From NCBI GenBank assembly GCA_965247525.1, contig OZ252015.1:1922001-1986000 (forward strand): a stretch of DNA of 64,000 bases. Reading direction: 5' to 3'. Source of the DNA: JAZKID01 sp965247525. Its GTDB lineage: Bacteria; Pseudomonadota; Alphaproteobacteria; Rhizobiales; UBA4765. Shown piece by piece: positions 16,559 to 24,841 of the stretch; within the stretch, counting starts at the first letter, position 1; every line of letters starts with the position of its first letter. The notes under the pieces are model-generated. The model ran no database searches, was not told the origin of the DNA, and was given only the letters and a program-made list of their open reading frames with translations. Position numbers and translations under genes: made by a program.

Positions 16559-16573
16559 TTAAGGGTTCATTAA
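16559..16573. promoter_or_regulatory. Perfect CtrA box between fliO and flgB
   Basis: TTAA-gggttca-TTAAC matches the CtrA full-site consensus TTAA-N7-TTAA exactly, with the preferred C after the second half. It lies 74 bases before the flgB ATG and about 90 bases before fliO, so it may serve either divergent promoter. In Caulobacter early flagellar genes of this class are activated by CtrA phosphate. Confidence 0.72.
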
Positions 16574-16647
16574 CCATGCAGGCGGCAAATTTTACCTAGT
16601 TCAGGTGGTGAGGGCTCTTGCCGGACCACCCAGAAGGAGAGCTTCAA

Positions 16648-17040
16648 ATGACGATTGGTGAAATGCCCCTGTTTGCGATGCTGAAGACGCGCATGAAATG
16701 GCAGTCGCAACGTCAGAACATTCTTGCTGAAAATGTCGCGAACTCGGACCTGCCGGGTTACAAGGCGCGTGACCTGACCGAACTTAAATTTGATGTGCCG
16801 ACATCGCTTGGGCCACAGGTCACAAACGCCAACCATATCAGCACAGGCTCAAGCGGGCAGGCCGATCTCTTTTCACGCAATTCACCAATCTTTGAAATTA
16901 CACCGAGTGGAAATTCAGTGAGCCTTGAAGATGAGATGATCAAGGTCGGGCAGAACCAGCAGGATTATGCGGCCGCGGCCACACTCTACCAAAAAAGCAT
17001 TGATGTGCTGCGTACAGCCATCGGCAAACGGACAGGTTAA
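16648..17040 (+). CDS. flgB: Proximal rod protein FlgB
   Basis: Rod subunit of 130 residues. It contains MKWQSQRQNILAENVANSDLPGYKARDL, the conserved rod-protein N-terminal helix and turn, and ends with a QQDYAAAATLYQKSIDVLRTAI helix. The ATG is preceded by AAGGAG nine bases upstream; a TTG 30 bases further up extends the frame but lacks a ribosome site. First gene of flgB-flgC-fliE-fliQ-fliR-flhB; two bases separate it from flgC. Confidence 0.96.
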   Translation: MTIGEMPLFAMLKTRMKWQSQRQNILAENVANSDLPGYKARDLTELKFDVPTSLGPQVTNANHISTGSSGQADLFSRNSPIFEITPSGNSVSLEDEMIKVGQNQQDYAAAATLYQKSIDVLRTAIGKRTG

Positions 17041-17042
17041 AA

Positions 17043-17471
17043 ATGAATATGGATCAAAAACAATCATTGCTGCGCTCTGTCATGATCGCGGCGCAAGGAC
17101 TGAAGGCACAATCCGGACGCATGCGCGTCATTTCAGAAAACATCGCCAACGCCGATTCGACAGGCTCGACACCTGGCGCAGACCCTTACCGGCGCAAAGT
17201 GCCGACATTTGAAAGCGAATATGACAGCGCAATCGACGCACAGATGGTCAAGCTTGGCAATGTTCAAAATGACAGTTCGGCATTCCTAACAAAATACGAG
17301 CCAGGCCACCCTGCTGCCGATGCGAAAGGCAATGTCAAATATCCCAACGTCAACACGATTGTCGAGACGATGGACATGCGTGAAGCGCAGCGCTCTTACG
17401 AAGCAGGACTAAATATCATTCGTGCGGCACGCGAAATGGCGAGCAGTACATTGCGCATTTTGCGCGGCTAA
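17043..17471 (+). CDS. flgC: Proximal rod protein FlgC
   Basis: Rod subunit of 142 residues. QSGRMRVISENIANADSTGSTPGADPYRRK is the FlgC-type N-terminal signature, and the C-terminal helix VETMDMREAQRSYEAGLNII is conserved across rod and hook proteins. Follows flgB by two bases and precedes fliE by 18. Confidence 0.96.
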   Translation: MNMDQKQSLLRSVMIAAQGLKAQSGRMRVISENIANADSTGSTPGADPYRRKVPTFESEYDSAIDAQMVKLGNVQNDSSAFLTKYEPGHPAADAKGNVKYPNVNTIVETMDMREAQRSYEAGLNIIRAAREMASSTLRILRG

Positions 17472-17489
17472 CAGGAACGGATTTTTTAA

Positions 17490-17822
17490 ATGATCGCTGA
17501 ATCAAAATTTGCAGCAAGTGCTTATCAAAATCTTGCCAAACTTAAAGAAGGCATGGACCAACAGCGCAGTCAAATGCCTGGCAAAATGCTTGGCGCTGAC
17601 GAGACCAGCGATTTTGGCGGCATGGTCACAAGCGTTGTTTCGCAATTCTCACAACAGGCACGCGCCGCTGACCAGACAACGGCTGCCATGGCGTCTGGAA
17701 AAACCGATCTTGTTGATGTTGTGACAGCCGTGTCGGAGACGCAGGTTGCTATGGAAACTCTTGTCAGTGTGCGCGACCAAATTATTTCGGCGTACGAAAA
17801 AATCATGCAGATGCCGATCTAA
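17490..17822 (+). CDS. fliE: Hook-basal body complex protein FliE
   Basis: Small helical protein (110 residues) that joins the MS-ring/export gate to the rod. The C-terminal half is typical: TDLVDVVTAVSETQVAMETLVSVRDQIISAYEKIMQMPI, with the two-helix arrangement seen in FliE. The N-terminal half is less conserved. Placed between flgC and fliQ as in many alphaproteobacteria. Confidence 0.93.
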   Translation: MIAESKFAASAYQNLAKLKEGMDQQRSQMPGKMLGADETSDFGGMVTSVVSQFSQQARAADQTTAAMASGKTDLVDVVTAVSETQVAMETLVSVRDQIISAYEKIMQMPI

Positions 17823-17834
17823 CGGAGAATTGAA

Positions 17835-18098
17835 ATGACGGGTGCAGAAGTTATCGATGTCGGCCGCGATGCAATTACCACAATGGTCTTGGTTTCAGCA
17901 CCGCTAATGATTGTCGCGCTGGTCATTGGCGTTGCCATTGGCCTATTGCAGGCGCTGACGCAGGTTCAGGAAATGACGCTTGTATTCGTGCCAAAAATCG
18001 TTGCGATTTTTTTGACGCTTCTTATCGCTCTGCCGTTCATGTCGGGCATGCTTGGCAGTTTCATGACGCGCATGGCCGAAAAAATGATTTCGGGGTGA
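17835..18098 (+). CDS. fliQ: Flagellar export gate protein FliQ
   Basis: Inner-membrane export-gate subunit with two transmembrane helices in 87 residues. VIDVGRDAITTMVLVSAPLM, GVAIGLLQALTQVQEMTLVFVPKI and LPFMSGMLGSFM are family features. Twelve bases behind fliE with a GGAG ribosome site. A 173-base gap containing a strong dyad separates it from fliR. Confidence 0.96.
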   Translation: MTGAEVIDVGRDAITTMVLVSAPLMIVALVIGVAIGLLQALTQVQEMTLVFVPKIVAIFLTLLIALPFMSGMLGSFMTRMAEKMISG

Positions 18099-18110
18099 GA
18101 TGCGTCTTGT

Positions 18111-18133
18111 GAATTGATCCCGTGGATCAATTC
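18111..18133. repeat. Perfect 9-bp inverted repeat between fliQ and fliR
   Basis: GAATTGATC and GATCAATTC flank the five-base loop CCGTG, 13 bases after the fliQ stop. No T-run follows, so it is not a standard terminator; it could be an mRNA processing or stabilising hairpin that sets unequal fliQ and fliR levels. The remaining 138 bases before fliR show no gene. Confidence 0.7.
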
Positions 18134-18271
18134 GAGCATCGAACGGCTTAAGCGCAAGCGAAGGGCAGACAGTTCGTGACGCAAGCTAAAAGTTGCAGAT
18201 TTACAGTCATTTTTAGCCGCTTTGAATTTTTGCAAATCATGTAAGCTTGAAAGCACGATGGCGAATCGCAC

Positions 18272-19039
18272 ATGAACATCAACCTGAATTTTTTGCCTGA
18301 GTTGGCTTTGTCATTTGTGCTGATATTTGCGCGCCTCGGCGCTATTTTCATGGCGCTGCCCGGTTTTGGCGAGGTATTTATTTCATCACGTTTTCGCCTG
18401 ACCATTGCTCTTGCTGTCGGTTTTGTGCTGATGCCTGTCTTGCGCACGCAGTTCGGCGCGCCGCCCTCTACAATTCCAGGCCTGATTTTTTTAATTGGCC
18501 ACGAGCTTTTGTTCGGCGTGTTTATCGGCGTGATTATCCGTTTTGTCCGCTCAAGCTTGCAGTCGGCAGGCGCTATGATTGCCCAGCAGATTGGCGTTGG
18601 ATTTGTGACACAGGTTGATCCGACACAAGGGGGGCAAGGCCTTGTCATCGGCAATTTTCTGGCCATGTTCGGGGTCGCGCTGGTTTTTGCGACCGATCTG
18701 CACCATCTTGCGTTGGCGGCGGTTGTCGACAGTTACAAGCTTTTTCCACCCGGGCAGGCGATCGATTTTTCTGATTTTGCCGCAAGCGCGCTTAAGCTTT
18801 TTTCAGGAGCGTTTATTCTCGCAATTCAGATTTCGTCACCCTTTCTTGTCGCGGGTCTGGTGTTTCAATGCTCAATCGGCGTGCTTGCAAGGCTAATGCC
18901 CCAGCTGCCCATTTTCTTCGTTACTTTGCCGCTGCAAATTGTTGCGGGTTTCCTGCTGCTCTCTGTTTTGATGGTGACGATGGCAGCGTGGTATCTTGGC
19001 CACGTCAATGAAGCCTTCCGCCTGTTCATGGTGAAATAA
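18272..19039 (+). CDS. fliR: Flagellar export gate protein FliR
   Basis: Export-gate membrane protein of 255 residues with about six hydrophobic helices. FARLGAIFMALPGFGEVFISSRFR near the N-terminus, GHELLFGVFIGVIIRFV, IAQQIGVGFVTQVDPTQGGQG and the late QLPIFFVTLPLQIVAGFLLL are family landmarks. flhB starts three bases after its stop, so the two are coupled. Confidence 0.96.
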   Translation: MNINLNFLPELALSFVLIFARLGAIFMALPGFGEVFISSRFRLTIALAVGFVLMPVLRTQFGAPPSTIPGLIFLIGHELLFGVFIGVIIRFVRSSLQSAGAMIAQQIGVGFVTQVDPTQGGQGLVIGNFLAMFGVALVFATDLHHLALAAVVDSYKLFPPGQAIDFSDFAASALKLFSGAFILAIQISSPFLVAGLVFQCSIGVLARLMPQLPIFFVTLPLQIVAGFLLLSVLMVTMAAWYLGHVNEAFRLFMVK

Positions 19040-19042
19040 GCC

Positions 19043-20119
19043 ATGTCAGATCAGGACGACAGCAGCAAAACCGAAGAGCCAACCCAAAAGAAGCTCGACG
19101 AGGCGCTTAAAAAAGGCGATGTCGCAAAAAGCCAGGAACTTCCAACGGTTCTTTTGCTGTTTGGCGCCGCGATGATTATTATGATCGCCTCAGGCTCGGT
19201 CTGTCTCAACCTTGCAAAATCCCTTCAGGGCGTTTTTGCCAACGCCTCCGACATACCGACAGATGGCGGACACTTACGCATTCTGGCGATGCAGATTATC
19301 AAAGCCGTGCTCGCGGCGCTGGCTGTTCCGTTTTCTGGGTTTATTGTCTCTGGTGTCGTTGGGCATCTTGTGCAGCATCGCTTCGTCTGGTCGGCAGAAG
19401 CGATCACGCCGAAGTTTTCAAAAGTCAGCCCTCTTGCAGGCCTGAAGCGATTGTTTTCATCGCAAAGCCTTGTGAACTTTGTAAAAGGCCTTGCGAAAAT
19501 CGTCATCGTCGGCACCGCAATTTTTATTACGTTGTGGCCAGAGCGAAACCGCTTTGAAACACTGATCGGCGCTGATGTCGCCGCCATTCTTCCATTGGCT
19601 TCGATGCTGATCTTGAAAATGCTTTCGGCCGTACTGGCCGCGATGGTGCTGATCGCCATTCTCGATTTCATGTACCAGCGCAGCAAATGGTACAACCGAC
19701 AAAAAATGACAGTTCAGGAATTGAAAGAAGAATACAAACAGCAGGAAGGTAATCCTGAAATCAAAGCCAAGCTGAAACAGATCCGCCGCGACAAAGCGCG
19801 CCGCCGGATGATTTCAGAAGTTCCAAAAGCGGCCGTCATTATCACCAACCCGACCCATTATGCTGTTGCCTTGCAGTATGAAAAGGGAATGCAGGCGCCA
19901 ATTTGTCTTGCAAAAGGCGTCGACAGCGTCGCTCTTAAAATTCGTGAAATTGCGACCGAGAACAATATTCCCATCGTCGAAAACGTGCCGCTGGCACGCG
20001 CGCTGCACGCTGCAATTGATCTTGGCGATGAAGTGCCAACCGAGCACTATAAAGCCGTTGCTGAAGTCATTGGCTATGTGATGAACATGAAAAACCGCCG
20101 GCGCTGGGCGGCTGCTTAA
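19043..20119 (+). CDS. flhB: Flagellar export switch protein FlhB
   Basis: Membrane protein controlling substrate specificity of flagellar export. The N-terminus SSKTEEPTQKKLDEALKKGDVAKSQEL is diagnostic, followed by four transmembrane helices and the cytoplasmic domain. The autocleavage site NPTH is present in ITNPTHYAVALQYE (about residue 270). 358 residues is normal. Last gene of the flgB operon. Confidence 0.97.
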   Translation: MSDQDDSSKTEEPTQKKLDEALKKGDVAKSQELPTVLLLFGAAMIIMIASGSVCLNLAKSLQGVFANASDIPTDGGHLRILAMQIIKAVLAALAVPFSGFIVSGVVGHLVQHRFVWSAEAITPKFSKVSPLAGLKRLFSSQSLVNFVKGLAKIVIVGTAIFITLWPERNRFETLIGADVAAILPLASMLILKMLSAVLAAMVLIAILDFMYQRSKWYNRQKMTVQELKEEYKQQEGNPEIKAKLKQIRRDKARRRMISEVPKAAVIITNPTHYAVALQYEKGMQAPICLAKGVDSVALKIREIATENNIPIVENVPLARALHAAIDLGDEVPTEHYKAVAEVIGYVMNMKNRRRWAAA

Positions 20120-20236
20120 ATATGATTTGTGAATTATGGGGAGCGAGATGCTTTTGAGCTTTTTGTATTGCTTACTCAACCTTTAGTCATTATTTCTGGA
20201 CTTGATCCAAAAACCCTTTTTCCAAATAAGTGTTAA

Positions 20237-20815
20237 ATGGCCAAACTCTATTTTTCTTATTCAACGATGAATGCCGGCAAATCGACGATCCTGTTGCAGG
20301 CCTCTTACAATTACCGTGAGCGTGGCATGCGCACATTGCTTTTTACTTCAGCGCATTATGCACCTGAAGGAAGCAAGGTTACCTCTCGCATTGGGTTGCA
20401 GGAAGACGCCGAACTGTTTTCAAACACGGACAATCTTTATGCACGTATCGAGCAACTTAATGGTGCAAAAGACATTGCCTGCGTCTTTGTCGATGAAGCG
20501 CAATTTCTGAACCGTGAACAGGTGTGGCAGCTGGCGCGCGTTGCCGACCGGCAAAACATCCCCATTATGTGCTTTGGTCTGCGCACGGATTTTCAAGGCA
20601 AGCTGTTTCCAGGCTCGGCGGAACTGTTGGCCATTGCCGATGACATGCGCGAAATTCGCACCATCTGCCATTGCGGGCGCAAGGCCACGATGGTGGTGCG
20701 GCAAGACGGCGAGGGCAGGGTTTTGACGGAGGGTGCACAGGTGAGTGTCGAGAAATCGGTTTATGTCTCGCTCTGCAGGCGGCATTGGAGCGAGGCAATG
20801 GAAGGCGCGATTTAG
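20237..20815 (+). CDS. tdk: Thymidine kinase
   Basis: Phosphorylates thymidine with ATP to dTMP in pyrimidine salvage. The 192-residue protein has the type II TK layout: P-loop STMNAGKST at residues 9-17, VFVDEAQFL as the Walker B region, and a C-terminal zinc-binding lasso with CHCGRKA and a later CRRHW supplying four metal ligands (three Cys and Cys/His). Residues FGLRTDFQGKLFPGS are conserved. It stands alone between flhB and cckA. With the secreted adenosine deaminase further on, it points to nucleoside scavenging. Confidence 0.95.
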   Translation: MAKLYFSYSTMNAGKSTILLQASYNYRERGMRTLLFTSAHYAPEGSKVTSRIGLQEDAELFSNTDNLYARIEQLNGAKDIACVFVDEAQFLNREQVWQLARVADRQNIPIMCFGLRTDFQGKLFPGSAELLAIADDMREIRTICHCGRKATMVVRQDGEGRVLTEGAQVSVEKSVYVSLCRRHWSEAMEGAI

Positions 20816-20853
20816 CGTGGCATGTGCCGCAAAAACGAGAGTGTCAACAGCGA

Positions 20854-20876
20854 TTTAAAGCGTTTTGATCTTTAAA
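20854..20876. promoter_or_regulatory. Dyad upstream of cckA
   Basis: TTTAAAG and CTTTAAA form a perfect 7-bp dyad with a nine-base spacer, 99 bases before the cckA ATG. It could be an operator or simply the AT-rich end of the tdk transcript. No CtrA full site is present. Confidence 0.35.
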
Positions 20877-20975
20877 AACCTGACGATTTGTCTTTCACAC
20901 CATTGAAATTTACGGCCTAGCGTACCATTCTGGCACTTCAAACCTGACTCGAATAAGAGAGTGCCACCCGTTCCC

Positions 20976-23489
20976 ATGAGCCTTTTTTTGGATAGTGATA
21001 CGCCGCAACCGCCGCTCTCAACGCCCAGCAATTCGGGGCATATCTGGCTTGTGCTGATCCTCGCGCTGGTCATTGCGGGCGCAGGCACGCTTCTCGCTTT
21101 CCTAAAAACAGAAGACGCGCAACCTTTCATTATGGGTCTGCTGGCATTGCTCGCCGTGTTTGGCCTGTTTGCGCTTTTTGCAGCCGCCGTCGGCCTTATC
21201 GAGCTCTCCGGAAATTCGCGCCGGTTTGATTTTTCAACAACGATCATCGACAGCCTGCCGCAAGGCGCACTGGTTACCGATGCTGACGGCCGCGTGGTCT
21301 ACGCCAATGCGGCCTATCTCTCGCTGACGGATGCCGACAGTGTGAGCGATGCGCGCACGCTGGAGCGCGTCTATGCCAAAGACGCGGAAGTTGCCGAAGC
21401 TTTGTATCGCCTGAACAATGCGGCGCGTGATGGTCGCCCTGCGCTTGAAGAGGTGCGTATCCGTAATGAGACGGACGGGGCGATGATCTGGCTGAAAATT
21501 CGCGCCCAACCAGTCAAAGGCGACGAGGTTGAGGGGCGTACACTTTGGACTGTCACCGATGTCTCGCGCGAACGTTTGAAGCAGGACAATATCGTTCAGG
21601 AATTGCAGCACGCGATCGATTTTCTTGACCATGCGCCTGCGGGCTTTATGTCGGTCGATCCCAAAGGCCGCATTGTTTACATGAACGCCACTTTGGCACA
21701 TCTGCTCGGCTATGATCTTGCCGATGCGGCGCTTGGTGCTTTGTCGATCAAAGACCTCATCCAGCCCACACATACGGCGCTGTTCAAAGGCGTCGCGGCA
21801 AAGCCGTCTGAGCAGACGACCGAAATCTACGATATCGATCTGCTGCGTAAAGACGGGCGCACATGTCCGGTACGGCTGCTTCACCGCGTGGCTTTTGCCG
21901 CTGACGGCACGGCGGGCGCATCGCGTACGCTCGTGCTCGACCGCGCTCCGGGTTCCGACACAGCAGAAACGCTGCGGGCTGCCGAAGTGCGTTTTGCCCG
22001 CTTCTTTAACAATGCGCCGCTGGCGATTGCCACGGTCGATAAAGATGGCCGCATTGGCCGCTCAAACGCGCCTTTTGCACGCCTGTTGCCAAGCCAAGCC
22101 GCACGCGGGTCTTCTTTGTTTGATGCATTGACGGAAGCGGACCGCGACCAGGTTCAGGCGGCGTTCGAAGCGGCCACGGGGCGCAAAGGTAGCCTTGCGC
22201 CAATCGACGTAACATTGTCGGGCGACAAGCAACGTTTTGCCCGCCTGTATATTTCTGCCGTGGATGAAGAAGAGCGCGATGGCGAAACCGCCATTGTCTT
22301 CGTGATGGACACAACGCAGCAACGTGCGCTGGAAGTACAATTTGCACAAAGCCAGAAAATGCAGGCCGTCGGCCAGCTTGCCGGCGGCATCGCCCATGAT
22401 TTTAACAATGTGCTGACGGCAATTATCGGCTTTTCCGATCTTTTGCTCGCAAGCCACCGCCCGACCGATCCTGCATTCCAGGACATTATGAACATCAAAC
22501 AGAACGCCAACAGAGCGGCGGGTCTTGTGCGCCAGCTTCTGGCGTTCTCACGCCGCCAGACGCTGCGTCCGGAAGTGCTTGTCTTGTCGGATCAGCTTTC
22601 CGAGCTGTCCGTTCTGCTGGGCCGCCTTGTTGGAGAAAAAGTCAAACTTGATGTTCGCCATGGCCGCGATTTGTGGTTTGTCAAAGCTGACATCAACCAG
22701 TTCGAGCAGGTGATTATCAACCTGATCGTCAACGCCCGCGACGCCATGCCGGAGGGCGGCCGCGTGACCTTAAGCACGCAAAACGTCAAGGCCGACACGG
22801 TCAAGGACTACAATTACACAATCATGCCGCCAACTGATTATGTGCTGATCGAGGTCAACGATACGGGCACCGGCATTCCTGAACATGTGATTGATAAAAT
22901 TTTCGAGCCGTTTTTCTCGACCAAAGAAGTCGGCAAAGGCACGGGACTTGGCCTTTCCACCGTTTACGGCATCGTCAAACAGACGGACGGTTTCATTTTT
23001 GTTGAAACAGAAATTGGCAAGGGAACGACATTCCGCATCTTCCTGCCGCGCTATATGCCGCGCACGGATGAAATGCCGGTCAAGGCAGTTGTCAAAGACG
23101 TGCAGAGCGCCGACCTGACGGGACATGGGACAATTCTGCTTGTGGAAGATGAAGAGGCTGTACGCGCCTTTGCTGCGCGTGCATTACGCTCTCGCGGCTA
23201 CACAGTGCTTGAAGCGGAGACAGGCCTGATGGCGCTCGACCTGATGCGCGAAGCAAAAGATGAAATCTCGCTGATTGTGTCCGATGTGGTCATGCCTGAA
23301 ATGGATGGACCGACCATGCTGCGCGAGATGCGCAAAATGCGCTCCAACCTTAAAATTATCTTCATGTCTGGTTATGCTGAAGAGGCCTTCCGTAAAAACC
23401 TCGATGAAAACGAAGAGTTTGGCTTCCTGCCAAAACCTTTCTCGTTAAAACAGCTGGCGTCCAAGGTCAAAGAAACAATCGACGGCTAA
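20976..23489 (+). CDS. cckA: Hybrid histidine kinase CckA
   Basis: Membrane-bound hybrid kinase that, through ChpT, phosphorylates CtrA and CpdR in alphaproteobacteria. Two membrane helices lie at about residues 17-40 and 50-75. Three PAS-like domains follow (around 85, 210 and 340), then HisKA with GGIAHDFNNVLTAIIGFSDLLL carrying the phospho-accepting His, the ATPase boxes NLIVNARDAMPEGG, NDTGTGIP and GTGLGLSTVYGIVKQ, and a C-terminal receiver with the phospho-Asp in SDVVMPEMDG. 837 residues. A GTG 15 bases upstream (20961) is in frame; neither start has a strong ribosome site. The presence of CtrA boxes at flagellar promoters in this window makes the CckA call coherent. Confidence 0.92.
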   Translation: MSLFLDSDTPQPPLSTPSNSGHIWLVLILALVIAGAGTLLAFLKTEDAQPFIMGLLALLAVFGLFALFAAAVGLIELSGNSRRFDFSTTIIDSLPQGALVTDADGRVVYANAAYLSLTDADSVSDARTLERVYAKDAEVAEALYRLNNAARDGRPALEEVRIRNETDGAMIWLKIRAQPVKGDEVEGRTLWTVTDVSRERLKQDNIVQELQHAIDFLDHAPAGFMSVDPKGRIVYMNATLAHLLGYDLADAALGALSIKDLIQPTHTALFKGVAAKPSEQTTEIYDIDLLRKDGRTCPVRLLHRVAFAADGTAGASRTLVLDRAPGSDTAETLRAAEVRFARFFNNAPLAIATVDKDGRIGRSNAPFARLLPSQAARGSSLFDALTEADRDQVQAAFEAATGRKGSLAPIDVTLSGDKQRFARLYISAVDEEERDGETAIVFVMDTTQQRALEVQFAQSQKMQAVGQLAGGIAHDFNNVLTAIIGFSDLLLASHRPTDPAFQDIMNIKQNANRAAGLVRQLLAFSRRQTLRPEVLVLSDQLSELSVLLGRLVGEKVKLDVRHGRDLWFVKADINQFEQVIINLIVNARDAMPEGGRVTLSTQNVKADTVKDYNYTIMPPTDYVLIEVNDTGTGIPEHVIDKIFEPFFSTKEVGKGTGLGLSTVYGIVKQTDGFIFVETEIGKGTTFRIFLPRYMPRTDEMPVKAVVKDVQSADLTGHGTILLVEDEEAVRAFAARALRSRGYTVLEAETGLMALDLMREAKDEISLIVSDVVMPEMDGPTMLREMRKMRSNLKIIFMSGYAEEAFRKNLDENEEFGFLPKPFSLKQLASKVKETIDG

Positions 23490-23494
23490 AAATC

Positions 23495-23512
23495 AAGTTA
23501 TATCAATAACTT
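23495..23512. repeat. Hairpin after cckA
   Basis: AAGTTAT-ATCA-ATAACTT, a perfect 7-bp stem with a tetraloop, begins six bases after the cckA stop. It lacks a downstream T-run. It may be a weak terminator or an operator for recA. Confidence 0.5.
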
Positions 23513-23620
23513 AATAGATCTCGGATCGCAAAAAGATGCGGCTTGCAAAATGAGAACAAAACAGATACAAACTTAGGAATGAGTCGCTGCAGTTCGACTC
23601 GCAATGAGAGGGAAGATCCA

Positions 23621-24727
23621 ATGGCACAATTAAAAGTTGTCGACAAAAAATCCACCGAAAACTTGAGAGACGCGAAAGACGGCGACAAAACCAAAGCGCT
23701 TGACGCCGCTTTGTCGCAGATTGAGCGCAATTTTGGTAAAGGCTCAATCATGCGCCTTGGCTCCGGCGCCAACACAATGGAAATCGAAGCCATTCCGACC
23801 GGGTCGTTGTCGCTCGACATCGCTCTTGGAATCGGCGGCCTGCCAAAGGGCCGTGTGATTGAAATTTACGGGCCTGAATCATCAGGTAAAACCACATTGT
23901 CTCTTCACTGCGTTGCCGAAGCCCAGAAAAAAGGTGGCATCTGCGCTTTCGTCGATGCCGAACACGCGCTGGATCCTGTTTATGCACGTAAGCTTGGCGT
24001 CAATGTCGATGAATTGCTGATTTCGCAGCCTGATTCCGGCGAGCAGGCTTTGGAAATCGCTGACACATTGGTGCGCTCCGGTGCTGTCGACATACTTGTT
24101 ATCGATTCCGTCGCCGCGCTCACGCCAAAGGCTGAGTTAGAAGGCGAAATGGGTGACAGCCTTCCAGGTCTGCAGGCAAGGCTGATGAGCCAAGCTTTGC
24201 GCAAACTCACAGCGTCCATTTCACGCTCTGGCACGATGGTGATTTTCATCAACCAGATTCGCATGAAAATCGGCGTGATGTTTGGCAACCCTGAAACAAC
24301 AACCGGTGGCAACGCGCTGAAATTCTATTCCAGCGTCCGTTTGGATATTCGCCGCATCGGCGCCATTAAAAATGGTGAAGACGTGGTCGGTAACCAGACG
24401 CGCGTTAAAGTCGTCAAGAACAAGGTTGCACCACCCTTCAAACAGGTCGAATTCGACATCATGTATGGCGAAGGCATCTCAAAGCTTGGTGAATTGATTG
24501 ATCTTGGCTCCAAGGCCGGTATCGTTGAAAAATCGGGGTCCTGGTTTTCCTATGACAGCCAGCGCATCGGGCAGGGGCGTGAAAACGCAAAACAGTTCCT
24601 GCGCGAAAACCCTGAAATGGCGGCCAGTATTGAAGCTGCGCTGCGCCAGAATGCCGGTCTGATTGCCGGGAAAATGCTTGAAGGCGATAAAGAAGACGAC
24701 GCCGACGGTGTTGAACCAACCGAATAA
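23621..24727 (+). CDS. recA: Recombinase RecA
   Basis: DNA strand-exchange ATPase and SOS co-protease. 368 residues. Walker A GPESSGKT lies at residues 84-91; IFINQIRMKIGVMFGNPETTTGGNALKFYSSVRLDIRR covers DNA-binding loop 2. An acidic C-terminal tail is present (EGDKEDDADGVEPTE). The ATG at 23621 has GGAAG nine bases upstream and matches the usual N-terminus; the frame extends 26 codons upstream but without family similarity. A GAAC-N7-ATAC element at 23553 resembles, but does not match, the alphaproteobacterial LexA box. Confidence 0.98.
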   Translation: MAQLKVVDKKSTENLRDAKDGDKTKALDAALSQIERNFGKGSIMRLGSGANTMEIEAIPTGSLSLDIALGIGGLPKGRVIEIYGPESSGKTTLSLHCVAEAQKKGGICAFVDAEHALDPVYARKLGVNVDELLISQPDSGEQALEIADTLVRSGAVDILVIDSVAALTPKAELEGEMGDSLPGLQARLMSQALRKLTASISRSGTMVIFINQIRMKIGVMFGNPETTTGGNALKFYSSVRLDIRRIGAIKNGEDVVGNQTRVKVVKNKVAPPFKQVEFDIMYGEGISKLGELIDLGSKAGIVEKSGSWFSYDSQRIGQGRENAKQFLRENPEMAASIEAALRQNAGLIAGKMLEGDKEDDADGVEPTE

Positions 24728-24841
24728 CGAAAAGAATATCCAGTAGACAGGCTGACCCCTCTCCGCCTGCTGCTGGACAACTGCCGGACCTGACCGCTAC
24801 AAGGTGAAATCCGTTTCATTTTGCAGGGTCAGGGACGACAG

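Noticed and set aside
16618..16647. TTG start extending flgB by ten codons
   Set aside because: No ribosome site; the ATG at 16648 has a well-placed AAGGAG and matches the family length.
23553..23567. GAAC-N7-ATAC as a LexA box for recA
   Set aside because: The second half matches only two of the four GAAC positions and no other copy supports it, so SOS control cannot be claimed from sequence.
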